53,473 bases of DNA from Bacillota bacterium (GTDB taxonomy: Bacteria > Bacillota > Clostridia > Lachnospirales > Lachnospiraceae). The first letter of the stretch is position 1, and each line of letters begins with the position of its first letter. The stretch lies in assembly GCA_023395555.1 (NCBI GenBank), contig JAEWYQ010000005.1, forward strand, positions 1 through 53,473, read 5' to 3'. The position numbers and the translations under genes are program-made. Under the pieces are notes generated by a model that made no database searches, was not told the DNA's origin, and was given only the letters and a program-made list of their open reading frames with translations. Of the stretch, positions 6,945 through 16,145 are shown in pieces.

Positions 6945-9100
6945 AGAGAAAGACGCTGGGAATATTTCTGCTTCCTGTTCTAATTTACATGGGAATGATC
7001 TTTTTCGTGCCATACCATCTTCTTACCTTCTTTAAAGACACAATCGCCTATTATGGCGATGCTTTTATGTTTTATTATATTGTTCATTTTGTTTATATCA
7101 TATTATATAAAAAGAAACGAAGCCTGGCGGCCAATGAAGCTATTTATATGACCCTCTGTATTATTTTTGTGGGGATCACCATTTTTAACCACTTACTTTA
7201 CTATTCAGGGTATGCGAACGGAAACTTGATTTCTAAATTGAGTATGCTGGGGTTTTTGCTGTGTATGAACCTTTTCTTAGCCAGGCGCTTCACTAATAAA
7301 TTGAATGAGGTTCAAGCCCTTTCTTCGGAGCTGGTAAAAGCCAATGAGATCAAGGATGAGTTTCTGGCCCGAACCTCCCATGAATTACAGGCGCCGCTTC
7401 ATGGGATTATTAATATCTCAGCCCATTTATTAAAAAAAGAAACATCTTCTCTGACGGCAGAGCAAGAGGAGAATCTTTCTTTAATTCAGGATACTTCCAC
7501 GAAGCTTTCTTTTTTGGTCAATGATCTGATTGATGTGACAAAGCTCCGGCATGAGGATTTGCAGCTTAAACTGATTGCCGTGGATTTATATGTAGTTACG
7601 CAGGTTATATTTCAGCTGCTGACTATGGAATTACAGGGAAAGGATGTCAAACTGGTGAATCGGATCAGGCCCGGAATCTTTGCAAAGGCGGATGAAAACC
7701 GCCTGAGGCAGATTTTATACAATATCTTTTCTAATGCCGTGAAGTATACAAAAAAGGGAGAAATTACGGCAATGGCAGAGGAGGATGACCGGCATATCAC
7801 TCTCACTGTCTCCGATACGGGATGCGGTATTCCGAGAGAGCAGTGGGAGCAGATATTTATAGACTTCAATCATGATATTCTGCCGGACCGGCAGTGCAAA
7901 CCGGGGATGGGATTAGGGCTTTATATCAGCAGGCAATTGGCAAGGGAGATGAAGGGGGATGTCTGGATTGCCGATTCTGTCGTAGGGAAAGGTACATGTC
8001 TGTCAATCCGTCTTCCCAGGGGACAGCTGCAAGATAGAAATACTGCCGCACTGCCTGTATCCGAAAAAAAGATTTATGAGCCAAGGCATGAAAATCCGGA
8101 TATCAATAGAAACCGTAAGCAAATCTTACTGGTGGATGATGAACCCATCAATGTCAAGGCGCTGTCTTTTATACTGGAGGGGGAATATCAGGTCACTGTG
8201 GCTTACAGCGGAGAAGAAGCCTTGCTGCGGCTGCAGAACCAAAAGTTTCATCTCCTGATTGCCGATATGATGATGCCCGGTATGTCGGGTCTGGAACTGG
8301 CACGGCGAATCCGGCAAAGTTATTCCTTAATAGAACTGCCGATTGTTATCGCAGCAGCCAGGGGCGGAGAAAAAGAGATTGAGCTGGTCTATCAAAACGG
8401 TGCCAATGATTATATTACAAAGCCCTTTGCAGAAGAGGAAATTAAGTGGAGGGTGAGAACCCTGCTGAATTTGACAGACACAATGGAACGGGCGCTGGAA
8501 AATGAGAGTGCTTTCTTGCAGGCGCAGATCAAACCCCACTTCATTTATAATGCTTTGAGCAATATTATAGCTCTTTGCTATGAGGACGGAGAGCGGGCGG
8601 CGGAATTGCTGTCTTTGCTCAGCCGTTATCTGCGGCATATTTTTCAGCGGGATCAAAGCCAGCGGACCATATTTCTTCAGCAGGAGCTGGATATCATCAA
8701 TACCTATGTGGAAATTGAAAGGCTGCGCTTCGGCGGGCGGCTTCATTTTGAAACCTATATCGATCCGGCAGTACAGGAAAGTAAAATTCGGATACCTGCT
8801 TTACTGATTCAGCCCCTGGTTGAAAACGCTATCCGTCACGGTCTCTTCAATAAGCAGGGAGATGGAACCGTGTCTTTGGATATCACGGAGGGAGAGGGCT
8901 TTATCCGTATCGTTGTGGCGGATGACGGCGTAGGCATGAGTGATGACGAGGTTTACCACATCCTTAATGAAAAGAATGGAAAGGGTGTAGGCATAAAAAA
9001 TATTCAGCAAAGGATAGCCTCTTTACCAAAGGCTACTTTCCTCATAGATTCAGAGTTAGAGAATGGGACCAGGTGTATTCTTTTCTTACCAAGGGGGTAG
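6890..9100 (+). CDS. Hybrid sensor kinase, membrane/kinase/receiver/LytS-type kinase part (frameshifted)
   Basis: Listed from TTG 6890, but no ribosome site supports a start here; true continuity is from about 6917 after a -1 shift. In this numbering: membrane helices 20-135; HisKA with phospho-acceptor His164 in SHELQAPLHG; HATPase with NRLRQILYNIFSNAVKY, DTGCGIP and GMGLGLYI; a receiver domain with Asp459 in IADMMMPGMSG and the Lys of ITKPF; then a second kinase module of the LytS/YehU type with His550 in QIKPHFIYNAL, LLIQPLVENAIRHG and DDGVGM. Two kinase cores around one receiver imply an internal phosphorelay ending on a LytS-type kinase. The partner is the response regulator 6 bases downstream. 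Confidence 0.8.
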   Translation: MEHYCINFFIQSLEPGVLKRKTLGIFLLPVLIYMGMIFFVPYHLLTFFKDTIAYYGDAFMFYYIVHFVYIILYKKKRSLAANEAIYMTLCIIFVGITIFNHLLYYSGYANGNLISKLSMLGFLLCMNLFLARRFTNKLNEVQALSSELVKANEIKDEFLARTSHELQAPLHGIINISAHLLKKETSSLTAEQEENLSLIQDTSTKLSFLVNDLIDVTKLRHEDLQLKLIAVDLYVVTQVIFQLLTMELQGKDVKLVNRIRPGIFAKADENRLRQILYNIFSNAVKYTKKGEITAMAEEDDRHITLTVSDTGCGIPREQWEQIFIDFNHDILPDRQCKPGMGLGLYISRQLAREMKGDVWIADSVVGKGTCLSIRLPRGQLQDRNTAALPVSEKKIYEPRHENPDINRNRKQILLVDDEPINVKALSFILEGEYQVTVAYSGEEALLRLQNQKFHLLIADMMMPGMSGLELARRIRQSYSLIELPIVIAAARGGEKEIELVYQNGANDYITKPFAEEEIKWRVRTLLNLTDTMERALENESAFLQAQIKPHFIYNALSNIIALCYEDGERAAELLSLLSRYLRHIFQRDQSQRTIFLQQELDIINTYVEIERLRFGGRLHFETYIDPAVQESKIRIPALLIQPLVENAIRHGLFNKQGDGTVSLDITEGEGFIRIVVADDGVGMSDDEVYHILNEKNGKGVGIKNIQQRIASLPKATFLIDSELENGTRCILFLPRG
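6911..6937 (+). other. Candidate -1 ribosomal frameshift site (U UUU UUA plus short hairpin)
   Basis: In the upstream frame the codons are ATT TTT TTA, so bases 6911-6917 form the slippery heptamer T TTT TTA. A -1 slip gives TTT TTT ATA CAA and enters the kinase frame exactly. Seven bases later CCTGG (6925-6929) and CCAGG (6932-6936) can form a short stem. Inserting one T in the T7 run would have the same effect, so a homopolymer error is the main alternative. Confidence 0.45.
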
Positions 9101-9106
9101 AAGCAA

Positions 9107-10195
9107 GTGTATACAGTCATGTTAGTAGAAGACGAGGTGAATATTTTAAAGCATATGAATAAAATGGTCTCTGCTATGGAGGAGCTTGAAGTGAAAGGTG
9201 CATTCCTCAGTCCGGAGGAAGCGTTGGAAGCTTTTCCGCGGATCATGCCTGATGTGGCGTTTCTGGACGTCGAAATGCCAAGGATAAATGGCATTGAATT
9301 GGCTAAGCGGCTGAGGGAGCAAAAGGATAATGTGAAGATCATATTTACCACTGCCTACGGACATTATGCACTGGATGCCTTTGAAGTGGAGGCCATTGAT
9401 TATCTGATGAAGCCTATTATGAATGAAGATATCAGGCGGGTACTCAAGCGCTTGAACAAATCGATGTACGCTTCGGGCTCCCGGCCTCTTTTTCCGGAAG
9501 GAGGAAGCTCTGTTCCCGTACAATGCTTCGGCTGCTTTGATGTAAGGAACGAACGGCAGCAGCTGATAAAATGGCCTACAAGAAAGGCGGAGGAGCTTTT
9601 TGCTTATTTCCTGGTTCACCAGGGTAAATGCCTGAGCAAGTGGGAACTGCTGGAGGTTTTCTGGCCAGATATGGAGGAAGAGCGGGGAGTTCATAACTTA
9701 CATAATACCATTTATCGAATTAAGAAAGTTCTTAGAGACCTTCCTTTGGCTCCTCAAATACAGAAGATAAATGAGGGCTATCTATTGGAAGCGCAGGGAA
9801 ATCTGTCGGATCTTGGACGCTTCCAGATGCTGATAAAGCAGAGTAAGGATAAAGCCGATCTATCGATAGAGGTTTGCCGGGATCTGTTTTTTTCCTATAG
9901 GGTTCCTTTATTTGGTGACAGAGATTATTTGTGGAGCTTTCACATAGAAAAATTTGTGTCGCAGGAATATAGGAAGCTCTGCCGTAAGCTGCTGATGTAT
10001 TATTATGAACAGAACCAGTTCTGTAAAGCAGAGGAAATTATCCAGCATTATACGGTTTGGCATATTGAAGACGAGGATATGCTGTGGGAATGGCTGCAGC
10101 TTGTGAAGCGCTGGAAAGGCTATGAGGACAGGGCGAAGGAATACCATCAAAAGTTTAATGAAAAATTAATGGCAGTGGAACTGCCGTTACTGTAA
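9107..10195 (+). CDS. Response regulator with winged helix and BTAD (SARP-like) domain
   Basis: The product has 362 residues. Residues 1-120 are a receiver domain with the acidic pocket VEDE (7-10), phospho-acceptor Asp54 in FLDVEMP and the Lys of YLMKPI. A winged-helix DNA-binding domain (about 140-225, KAEELFAYFLVHQGKCLSKWELLEVFWP) and a helical bacterial transcriptional activation domain follow. This REC-wHTH-BTAD order is known from clostridial and Paenibacillus regulators paired with 7TMR-DISM kinases. The GTG start follows GGGGG, 6 bases after the kinase gene, so both are co-transcribed. Its likely target is the polysaccharide operon starting about 150 bases downstream; this is inferred from position only. 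Confidence 0.88.
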   Translation: MYTVMLVEDEVNILKHMNKMVSAMEELEVKGAFLSPEEALEAFPRIMPDVAFLDVEMPRINGIELAKRLREQKDNVKIIFTTAYGHYALDAFEVEAIDYLMKPIMNEDIRRVLKRLNKSMYASGSRPLFPEGGSSVPVQCFGCFDVRNERQQLIKWPTRKAEELFAYFLVHQGKCLSKWELLEVFWPDMEEERGVHNLHNTIYRIKKVLRDLPLAPQIQKINEGYLLEAQGNLSDLGRFQMLIKQSKDKADLSIEVCRDLFFSYRVPLFGDRDYLWSFHIEKFVSQEYRKLCRKLLMYYYEQNQFCKAEEIIQHYTVWHIEDEDMLWEWLQLVKRWKGYEDRAKEYHQKFNEKLMAVELPLL

Positions 10196-10206
10196 CAAAT
10201 ATGATT

Positions 10207-10240
10207 GCTCTTCAGGGAAAACCTTGAGGAGCTTTTTTTT
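10207..10240 (+). terminator. Rho-independent terminator after the response regulator
   Basis: GCTCTTCAGGG (from 10207) pairs with CCTTGAGGAGC (ending 10232), with a G-U and one other imperfect position, followed by eight T. It separates the regulatory genes from the polysaccharide operon. A TATAAT at 10306-10311 may be the -10 box for that operon; no good -35 was seen. Confidence 0.75.
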
Positions 10241-10350
10241 CTTCGCTTTTTTCTAATATTTCATATTTCTACATATTTTGTGAGTTTTTTGTGAGGTGAC
10301 TAAGATATAATTTTTTATAGTTTACCAAATAACGATACGAAGGTGAAATA

Positions 10351-11763
10351 ATGAAAATAAAACTACATAAAGACGGAATCATGGATATTATTTTTGTATT
10401 TACTGATATTTTGTGTGTTGTTTTAGCAACAATTATGTCACATCTCATTATAGGCATAGCAACGTTTGTCGAAATACATATTATATCGCTGATTATTGGT
10501 ATTGTTGTCTTGGTCTCCATGTTGTATTTTTATGATTTTTATTCTAAAGTGCTCAGAAATAAAAGTGAAATATTTCTTTCTATTGTTATTTCCGTTATCA
10601 TTCCTTTTTTTATCACCTTGGCATTTGAAACTTTTTTTACAGAGGGTATCACCTATTGTGGTCTCATGATCTTAATTTTAAATGCCATTCTTTTAATTTC
10701 ATTACTATATACCGAAAAACTGATATTTTTAAAAATTATAAAAAGTATGGAAGGCGATTCAAGGTTGCTGATTATTGAGTCAGAAAAGGTTGAGAATGAT
10801 TTGGCAAGAAAAATCAAGTATTCATATTTAGAAATATATGATTCCTGGTACATGCAAATCGATCCCGATGACCCGGAAGAGGTTGATAAGTTGATACGGA
10901 CACAATTTGATAAATATGCAAGCATATTTATCTCTCCTGTTATTCCGGAGAATGTTAAGAATAAGATAATTTCAAAGGCGATAGCAATGAATAAAGAGAT
11001 TTATCTGCTCCCGAATATTTACAACATAAGTGCTGTTAAAACAGAAATAGTTCAGTTCGAAGATACGCCTGCGCTTCGGATGAGGAGATTCAGCCTTAGC
11101 CGGATGCAAAGCTTCTTTAAACGAGTATTTGATATTATATTCGCTGCCATTGGAATTATCATTACATCACCGATCATGCTGATAGCAGCAATCGCAATAA
11201 GGAATGACAGCCCTGGCGGTGTTATATACACACAGGAGCGGGTAACCATGCATGGGAAAAAATTCAATTTATATAAGTTTCGTACGATGATAAGCAATGC
11301 TGAGGAAAAAACAGGCGCCGTACTGGCAATAGAGGATGATCCGAGAATAACCAAGGTAGGAAAGGTATTGAGAAGGTTTAGAATAGATGAGCTGCCTCAA
11401 TTCTTTAATGTATTATCCGGTTCTATGTCAGTTGTAGGACCAAGGCCTGAAAGACCTGTTTTTGTCGAAAAATTTCGTGAGGAAATTGACAGCTATGATA
11501 ACCGTTTTCTGGTGAAGGCCGGAATTACAGGGCTTGCACAGGTTTTTGGCAGATATGATACTTCCGTTAAGGATAAAATTCTATACGATCTTTTATATAT
11601 TAAGAAATATTCCTTTTTTCTTGATATAAAGCTGATTTTACTTTCAATAAAAATAATATTTATTAAAGAAAGCTCAAAGGGGATCAGTGAAAAACTGGAT
11701 GATACAAGCTTAAGCAAGCGCTATATTCAGGTAAAGGAGCAGACGAATGAATATTATACTTGA
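10351..11763 (+). CDS. Polyprenyl glycosylphosphotransferase (initiating sugar-phosphate transferase)
   Basis: This membrane enzyme (470 aa) transfers a sugar 1-phosphate from a nucleotide sugar to undecaprenyl phosphate, the first step of repeat-unit assembly. The N-terminal 150 residues form four membrane helices and a CoA-binding-like middle domain follows, as in WbaP/CpsE-type enzymes. The C-terminal 200 residues carry the conserved catalytic block: a membrane entry helix after RVFDIIFAAIG, YTQERVTMHGKKFNLYKFRTM, a DPRITKVGKVLRRFRIDELPQFFNVL region, MSVVGPRPERP and ITGLAQVFGRYDTS. The start follows GAAGGTG. It is the first gene of the polysaccharide operon and overlaps the next by 17 bases. 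The sugar it transfers cannot be told from sequence. Confidence 0.93.
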   Translation: MKIKLHKDGIMDIIFVFTDILCVVLATIMSHLIIGIATFVEIHIISLIIGIVVLVSMLYFYDFYSKVLRNKSEIFLSIVISVIIPFFITLAFETFFTEGITYCGLMILILNAILLISLLYTEKLIFLKIIKSMEGDSRLLIIESEKVENDLARKIKYSYLEIYDSWYMQIDPDDPEEVDKLIRTQFDKYASIFISPVIPENVKNKIISKAIAMNKEIYLLPNIYNISAVKTEIVQFEDTPALRMRRFSLSRMQSFFKRVFDIIFAAIGIIITSPIMLIAAIAIRNDSPGGVIYTQERVTMHGKKFNLYKFRTMISNAEEKTGAVLAIEDDPRITKVGKVLRRFRIDELPQFFNVLSGSMSVVGPRPERPVFVEKFREEIDSYDNRFLVKAGITGLAQVFGRYDTSVKDKILYDLLYIKKYSFFLDIKLILLSIKIIFIKESSKGISEKLDDTSLSKRYIQVKEQTNEYYT

Positions 11764-12772
11764 TGGATATTTTGACAGGAACTTTGGGGATGATGTTATG
11801 ATGCGGATTGTTGTCCATCATTTAAGTGATCATTGCTTTTATATAAATCAGGAAAGAAAAGAATTGCTTCTCCCGTTTATTAATGTGCCGAATATATTTT
11901 TATATGATAAAAATATAGATATTCATGCAAAGCTTTATGTAATTGGCTCCGGATATATGATAAACGGCAAGACAAGCCTATGTATGGAGTTATTGGATTT
12001 TCTGAAACATTTATTCAGAAAAAACCAATTGCCAACAGCATCGATCTGCTGTAATATAGGGCCTTTTGTTAACGGAGCCGCAAAATTTCTGATTGTACAA
12101 AAACTGAAGAGAAATAAATTGGTTACGGTAAGAGAAACCTTTTCCCTTGAATTCATGAAAAAAAACTGCAGAAAGGTGCCTTCCTATTCCTATCCTGATA
12201 TTATTTTTGCAATGCCTGACGAATGGCTGCCGAAAAAGAGCGGCGAAGGGTGCCTCGGCATTTCAGCCTACCGGAGAGCCGGCAGAAACAATCTTAGTTT
12301 TTATAAAAAGATGGCACAAATCGCCGATGACTATATTGATAAAACGGGTAAAAAGGTCCTTTTGTTCGCGTTTGATATTGAAAATGAAAATGACACTGCT
12401 GCCGCAATTTCAATAAAAGCCTTATGCAGAAATCAAAATAATGTGGAATTGGTGTTCCATAATGATGACGGCAGCAACATCATAAATAATTTTGCCAGAT
12501 GTGAAAAAATAGTTTCGGTTCGCTTTCACAGCAGTATCTTGGCGATAAAAATGGGGATTCCATTTGTCCCGATTATCTATTCCGGGAAAACGCGGAATGT
12601 CTTGACCGATTTAAAATATCATGCCAAACAATTCGATATGGAAGACTTTGAAGCAGATGATATAAATAGGGAACTGAAAAACGCCGTAATATTTATTCCT
12701 GAGGAAAAGGTATCGGAAAATGCAAAAAACCATAGTATCATTTTTGACGAGATGATGCTGCAAGGATTTTAA
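11747..12772 (+). CDS. Polysaccharide pyruvyl transferase family protein
   Basis: The product (341 aa) belongs to the family that adds ketal pyruvate to sugars of exopolysaccharides or teichoic-like polymers (CsaB/WcaK family), giving the polymer negative charge and a docking site for SLH proteins. Seen in sequence: the N-terminal NFGDD motif at residues 13-17 (D-GYFDRNFGDDVM), the nucleotide-binding-like VIGSGYMINGK, and the C-terminal VSVRFHSSILAIKMGIPFVPI block followed by a YSGKT loop. Start ATG 11747 lies inside the preceding gene, which suggests translational coupling. Length matches the family. Acceptor sugar unknown. Confidence 0.88.
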   Translation: MNIILDGYFDRNFGDDVMMRIVVHHLSDHCFYINQERKELLLPFINVPNIFLYDKNIDIHAKLYVIGSGYMINGKTSLCMELLDFLKHLFRKNQLPTASICCNIGPFVNGAAKFLIVQKLKRNKLVTVRETFSLEFMKKNCRKVPSYSYPDIIFAMPDEWLPKKSGEGCLGISAYRRAGRNNLSFYKKMAQIADDYIDKTGKKVLLFAFDIENENDTAAAISIKALCRNQNNVELVFHNDDGSNIINNFARCEKIVSVRFHSSILAIKMGIPFVPIIYSGKTRNVLTDLKYHAKQFDMEDFEADDINRELKNAVIFIPEEKVSENAKNHSIIFDEMMLQGF

Positions 12773-12802
12773 AGACTAATTGGGAAAGTGTGAGAATAAA
12801 AA

Positions 12803-14314
12803 ATGGTAAATGAGAAGAAGGCCGGGGTTATACTCGGATTTGCCTCAATGGTGCTGTTTAGTGTAGTTTCAATTATATATACACCGGTGCAGCTTCGTAT
12901 GCTGGGGCAAAGCGAGTATGGAATCATAGGGCTTTCCAATTCGGTGACAGGATACCTCAGTCTGCTGACATTTGGGCTTAGTGCATCATTTATAAGAAAC
13001 AATGCGAGGTATCGGGAAAAAGGCGATAAAATCGGTGAACATCGTTTAAATGGGATGTATTTTGCGGTCTATTGTGTAATTGCGGTATTTATCCTGATTT
13101 GCGGAGCAGTGTTGGTTTTTAATGTTGATTCTATGTTTGGTAAAGAACTTACCGCTGCAGAGCTTTTTAAAACCAAGGTTATTATGGCATTAACAGTTGT
13201 AAGCATGGCAATCAACCTCCCGTTTCATGTTTACAATATAAATATTGTAGCTTATGAAAGATTTATTTTCAGCCGTATGGTTATTATTATCAATACACTG
13301 CTTTTGCCGCTTATTACAGTACCGCTTTTGTTTTTGGGTATTCGGTCTGTTGGTGTGGTAATCGTTTCGCTTTCCATTACAATGTTTAATTTAATAATAA
13401 ATATTATTTATGCAAGAAAAAAGGTAGGCGTAAAAATCTGTTTTGATAAAATTGACAGTTCAATTATTAAAGGAATATTTGCGTTTTCCAGTGTAATCTT
13501 TCTAAATTCAGTAATTGACCAGGTTAACTGGAACTTTGATAAATTTCTGCTGGGAATGTTTAAGGGAGCCGCACCTGTCGCGGTATATGCTTTAGGAGCG
13601 CAATTTAATTCATATTACTTGAATGTTGCAATGGCGGTAACCTCTGTTTTCGTGCCGCAAATAAATTGGCTCGTTGCAAAGGACTATCATAATACCGATC
13701 TTCCTGTTATTTTTAACCGTGTCGGGAGAATACAATTTGTTTTACTTTTTTTTATATTTCTTGGGTTTGTAATTTTTGGAAAACCGTTTATTATCATGTG
13801 GGTGGGAAAGGATTATGTCGATGCCTATTATATAGGACTGATATTACTCGGAGCAATAACGGTTCCGCTCATTCAGGGAATTGGGCTTGAAATTCAAAGG
13901 GCAAAAAATAAGCACAGGTTTTGTGCGGTAGTACTTTTTTTTATGGCAATTGTAAATATATTGATCAGCATACCGCTTTGCAGGCAATACGGCGGAATTG
14001 GAGCTGCTCTCGGCACAGGCTTTGCACTGCTTGCAGGAAACGGTCTTATCGTTAATATATACTACCATAAACGGCTGGAGCTGGATGTACTTGGATTTTG
14101 GAAAGGCATATTAAAATTCCTGCCGGCTCTTTTCCTTCCGATACTCCTTGGAATAATGATATATATGTTCATCGATCTAGGAAGTATTCCCTGGTTTGTT
14201 CTGTCTGCGCTTATCTATGCTATTGTTTATGCAGCCTCCATGTGGCGGCTTGGATTGAACGAATATGAAAAGAAGCTGGTAAAAACCGTGTTAAATAAAA
14301 TACTTGGCAGGTGA
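12803..14314 (+). CDS. Polysaccharide flippase (Wzx-like, MATE/MVF superfamily)
   Basis: This integral membrane protein (503 aa) has about 14 predicted helices across its whole length, starting with GVILGFASMVLFSVVSIIYTP. This is the usual form of Wzx-type exporters that flip undecaprenyl-linked repeat units to the outer face of the membrane. The typical N-terminal feature LRMLGQSEYGIIGLSNSVTGYL (gap, then Leu-rich helices) is present, as is the Lys/Arg-rich C-terminal tail. It lies between the pyruvyl transferase and glycosyltransferase genes, as expected for a Wzx/Wzy pathway. Start ATG 12803 is preceded by GGGAAAGTG at greater than usual distance. Confidence 0.88.
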   Translation: MVNEKKAGVILGFASMVLFSVVSIIYTPVQLRMLGQSEYGIIGLSNSVTGYLSLLTFGLSASFIRNNARYREKGDKIGEHRLNGMYFAVYCVIAVFILICGAVLVFNVDSMFGKELTAAELFKTKVIMALTVVSMAINLPFHVYNINIVAYERFIFSRMVIIINTLLLPLITVPLLFLGIRSVGVVIVSLSITMFNLIINIIYARKKVGVKICFDKIDSSIIKGIFAFSSVIFLNSVIDQVNWNFDKFLLGMFKGAAPVAVYALGAQFNSYYLNVAMAVTSVFVPQINWLVAKDYHNTDLPVIFNRVGRIQFVLLFFIFLGFVIFGKPFIIMWVGKDYVDAYYIGLILLGAITVPLIQGIGLEIQRAKNKHRFCAVVLFFMAIVNILISIPLCRQYGGIGAALGTGFALLAGNGLIVNIYYHKRLELDVLGFWKGILKFLPALFLPILLGIMIYMFIDLGSIPWFVLSALIYAIVYAASMWRLGLNEYEKKLVKTVLNKILGR

Positions 14315-14318
14315 GCTT

Positions 14319-15119
14319 ATGGCGCTGGTTAGTATAATAGTACCCGTTTATAATGCTGAAAATTATATTGAGAGATGTATCCATTCGATTATAAACCAAA
14401 CCTATAAAAAATATGAGCTGATTTTGGTAAATGACGGTTCAACGGATCATTCACTTGAAAAAATCAGGAAGTATAACGCAATTATAATCAACAAAAAAAA
14501 CGGCGGTGTTTCGAGTGCGAGAAATGAAGGGCTCAAAATAGCCACCGGTGACTATATTATGTTTGTTGACAGTGACGATTGGCTGGATCCCCATTGCTTG
14601 GAGCAGATAATAAAAAATGATGCGGATATTATAAGATACAATGCAGTTTATGAATATGCCTCCGGTGAAAGTGAGATGATAGCGGAGGATTTTGATGATT
14701 ATCACTATATAAATAAAAAGGATTTTTCAAAAGATGTTTATCCCAAAATGCTCACGGGTATTAAAATGAATTCGGTTTGGAGGAATTTGTATAGAAGAAA
14801 AGTAATAGAGAATTTATATTTTGATGAAGACATGCTGACGGCGGAGGATTTGATTTTTAATATAGACGCATATACAAAGGCCAATTCCTTTTTATATATA
14901 AACAAGCCTTTTTATCACTATATGCAATTAAGTGACGGAATAACAGGGAACGGAATAAGTGTTTTAAGAAAGTATCAATGTAATATCAGGGTAAGCATAA
15001 CACTTATGAAAAAACTGAAGGAATGGAACATGCTAAATATAAGCAATATTTTTTTAGTCCTCGTCAGACCTATGGTAATTACCGTATCAAAACTAAAGAA
15101 AAGCAAACATAAGAGGTAG
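14319..15119 (+). CDS. Glycosyltransferase family 2
   Basis: A 266-residue GT-A fold enzyme adding one sugar of the repeat unit at the inner membrane face. Motifs: VSIIVPVYNAENYIERC at the N-terminus, VNDGSTDHS (nucleotide binding), GVSSARNEGLKIATGDYI and the metal-binding D-x-D in FVDSDDWLDP. The start is ATG 14319, 5 bases after GGCAGGTGAG; a TTG at 14304 in frame is upstream of that ribosome site and less likely. The gene follows directly on the flippase stop, with the TGA inside the ribosome site, so the two are coupled. Donor and acceptor are not predictable. Confidence 0.9.
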   Translation: MALVSIIVPVYNAENYIERCIHSIINQTYKKYELILVNDGSTDHSLEKIRKYNAIIINKKNGGVSSARNEGLKIATGDYIMFVDSDDWLDPHCLEQIIKNDADIIRYNAVYEYASGESEMIAEDFDDYHYINKKDFSKDVYPKMLTGIKMNSVWRNLYRRKVIENLYFDEDMLTAEDLIFNIDAYTKANSFLYINKPFYHYMQLSDGITGNGISVLRKYQCNIRVSITLMKKLKEWNMLNISNIFLVLVRPMVITVSKLKKSKHKR

Positions 15120-15122
15120 CTT

Positions 15123-16145
15123 ATGAAGATCAGTGTAATTGTACCGGTTTATAATACGGAAAAATATTTGAGAAATTGTCTTGATACCCTCACGAAGCAG
15201 CTTATTGATGATTATGAAATTATAATCGTTGATGATGGCTCAACGGATGGCAGTCTGGCAATAGCCAAAGAATATAAAAAATTGCATGAAAACATCAAAT
15301 GCTATACCGCCGTAAAGCAGGAAGGGGTGTCGCAGGCACGGAATTTTGGACTGTTAAAGGCAAAGGGGGATTATATTTTCTTTTGTGACTCGGATGATTA
15401 TATTGATGTAACGATGCTTGATAAGATGTACAGAGGAATAACTGATACCAATGCTGAAATAGCCGTCTGTAATATCTGCAATGTATACGAGGGGGGAGAA
15501 AAAGAAGCGGCACTTTCCCTGCCAAAAGAAAAGATACTGTCCAATGATGATTATCAGCTTGTCTGCAGGATATTAAACGGTAATGTTTATCTTGCCAACG
15601 GTGCTGCAAATAAGCTATACCGCAGTGATTTTTTAAAAAGCAGCGAGGCGGTATTTGAAGATACTAAAAAAATTTATGCCGAGGACGCCTGCTTTAACTA
15701 CCTGCTATATGCGAAAGTGAATAAGATATGTGTGATTGATGAACCGTTATATTATTATCGCTGTGACCGGAAGGGTTCGATTACGAATTCCTATAAGCCG
15801 GATCTATGCAACAGAATAAAATACTTGATAACAAGAATCATGGATTGCTATCATCAATTGCCCCAATACGAAACGCTTTATCCCGGTATACAAAAAAAAT
15901 CATTCGAGTTCTTTATGGAGCTTTTATACAATGAATGTGAAAGAAAAATGTCATATAGGGGCTTCCGAAAAGTTGCTGCCGACGAATTTTTTACAAACCT
16001 GCTGAAAGGTCTGGATACATCATCGTTATCAAAACCAAGGAAAACAATATACTATTTACATTTTCTGAAAATGTATTTTTTCATATATATCATTTTTTAT
16101 CTAAAGAAGAAAGGTGTAGACAATGCATATCCTGAAAAAAAATAA
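15123..16145 (+). CDS. Glycosyltransferase family 2
   Basis: A 340-residue GT-A enzyme, paralogous to the preceding gene and 3 bases behind it. Motifs: ISVIVPVYNTEKYLRNC, VDDGSTDGSL, GVSQARNFGLLKAKGDYIFFCDSDDYID and the family's later EDACFNYLL segment, which holds the probable catalytic acid. The C-terminal 100 residues are basic and end in a short hydrophobic helix (KMYFFIYIIFYL) that probably attaches the enzyme to the membrane. Its end overlaps the next gene by 23 bases. Expected to add a sugar to the undecaprenyl-linked intermediate. Confidence 0.9.
   Translation: MKISVIVPVYNTEKYLRNCLDTLTKQLIDDYEIIIVDDGSTDGSLAIAKEYKKLHENIKCYTAVKQEGVSQARNFGLLKAKGDYIFFCDSDDYIDVTMLDKMYRGITDTNAEIAVCNICNVYEGGEKEAALSLPKEKILSNDDYQLVCRILNGNVYLANGAANKLYRSDFLKSSEAVFEDTKKIYAEDACFNYLLYAKVNKICVIDEPLYYYRCDRKGSITNSYKPDLCNRIKYLITRIMDCYHQLPQYETLYPGIQKKSFEFFMELLYNECERKMSYRGFRKVAADEFFTNLLKGLDTSSLSKPRKTIYYLHFLKMYFFIYIIFYLKKKGVDNAYPEKK

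Noticed and set aside
8327..8746. Minus-strand frame of 139 codons inside the kinase gene
   Set aside because: It is a shadow of the conserved LytS-type kinase region on the other strand.
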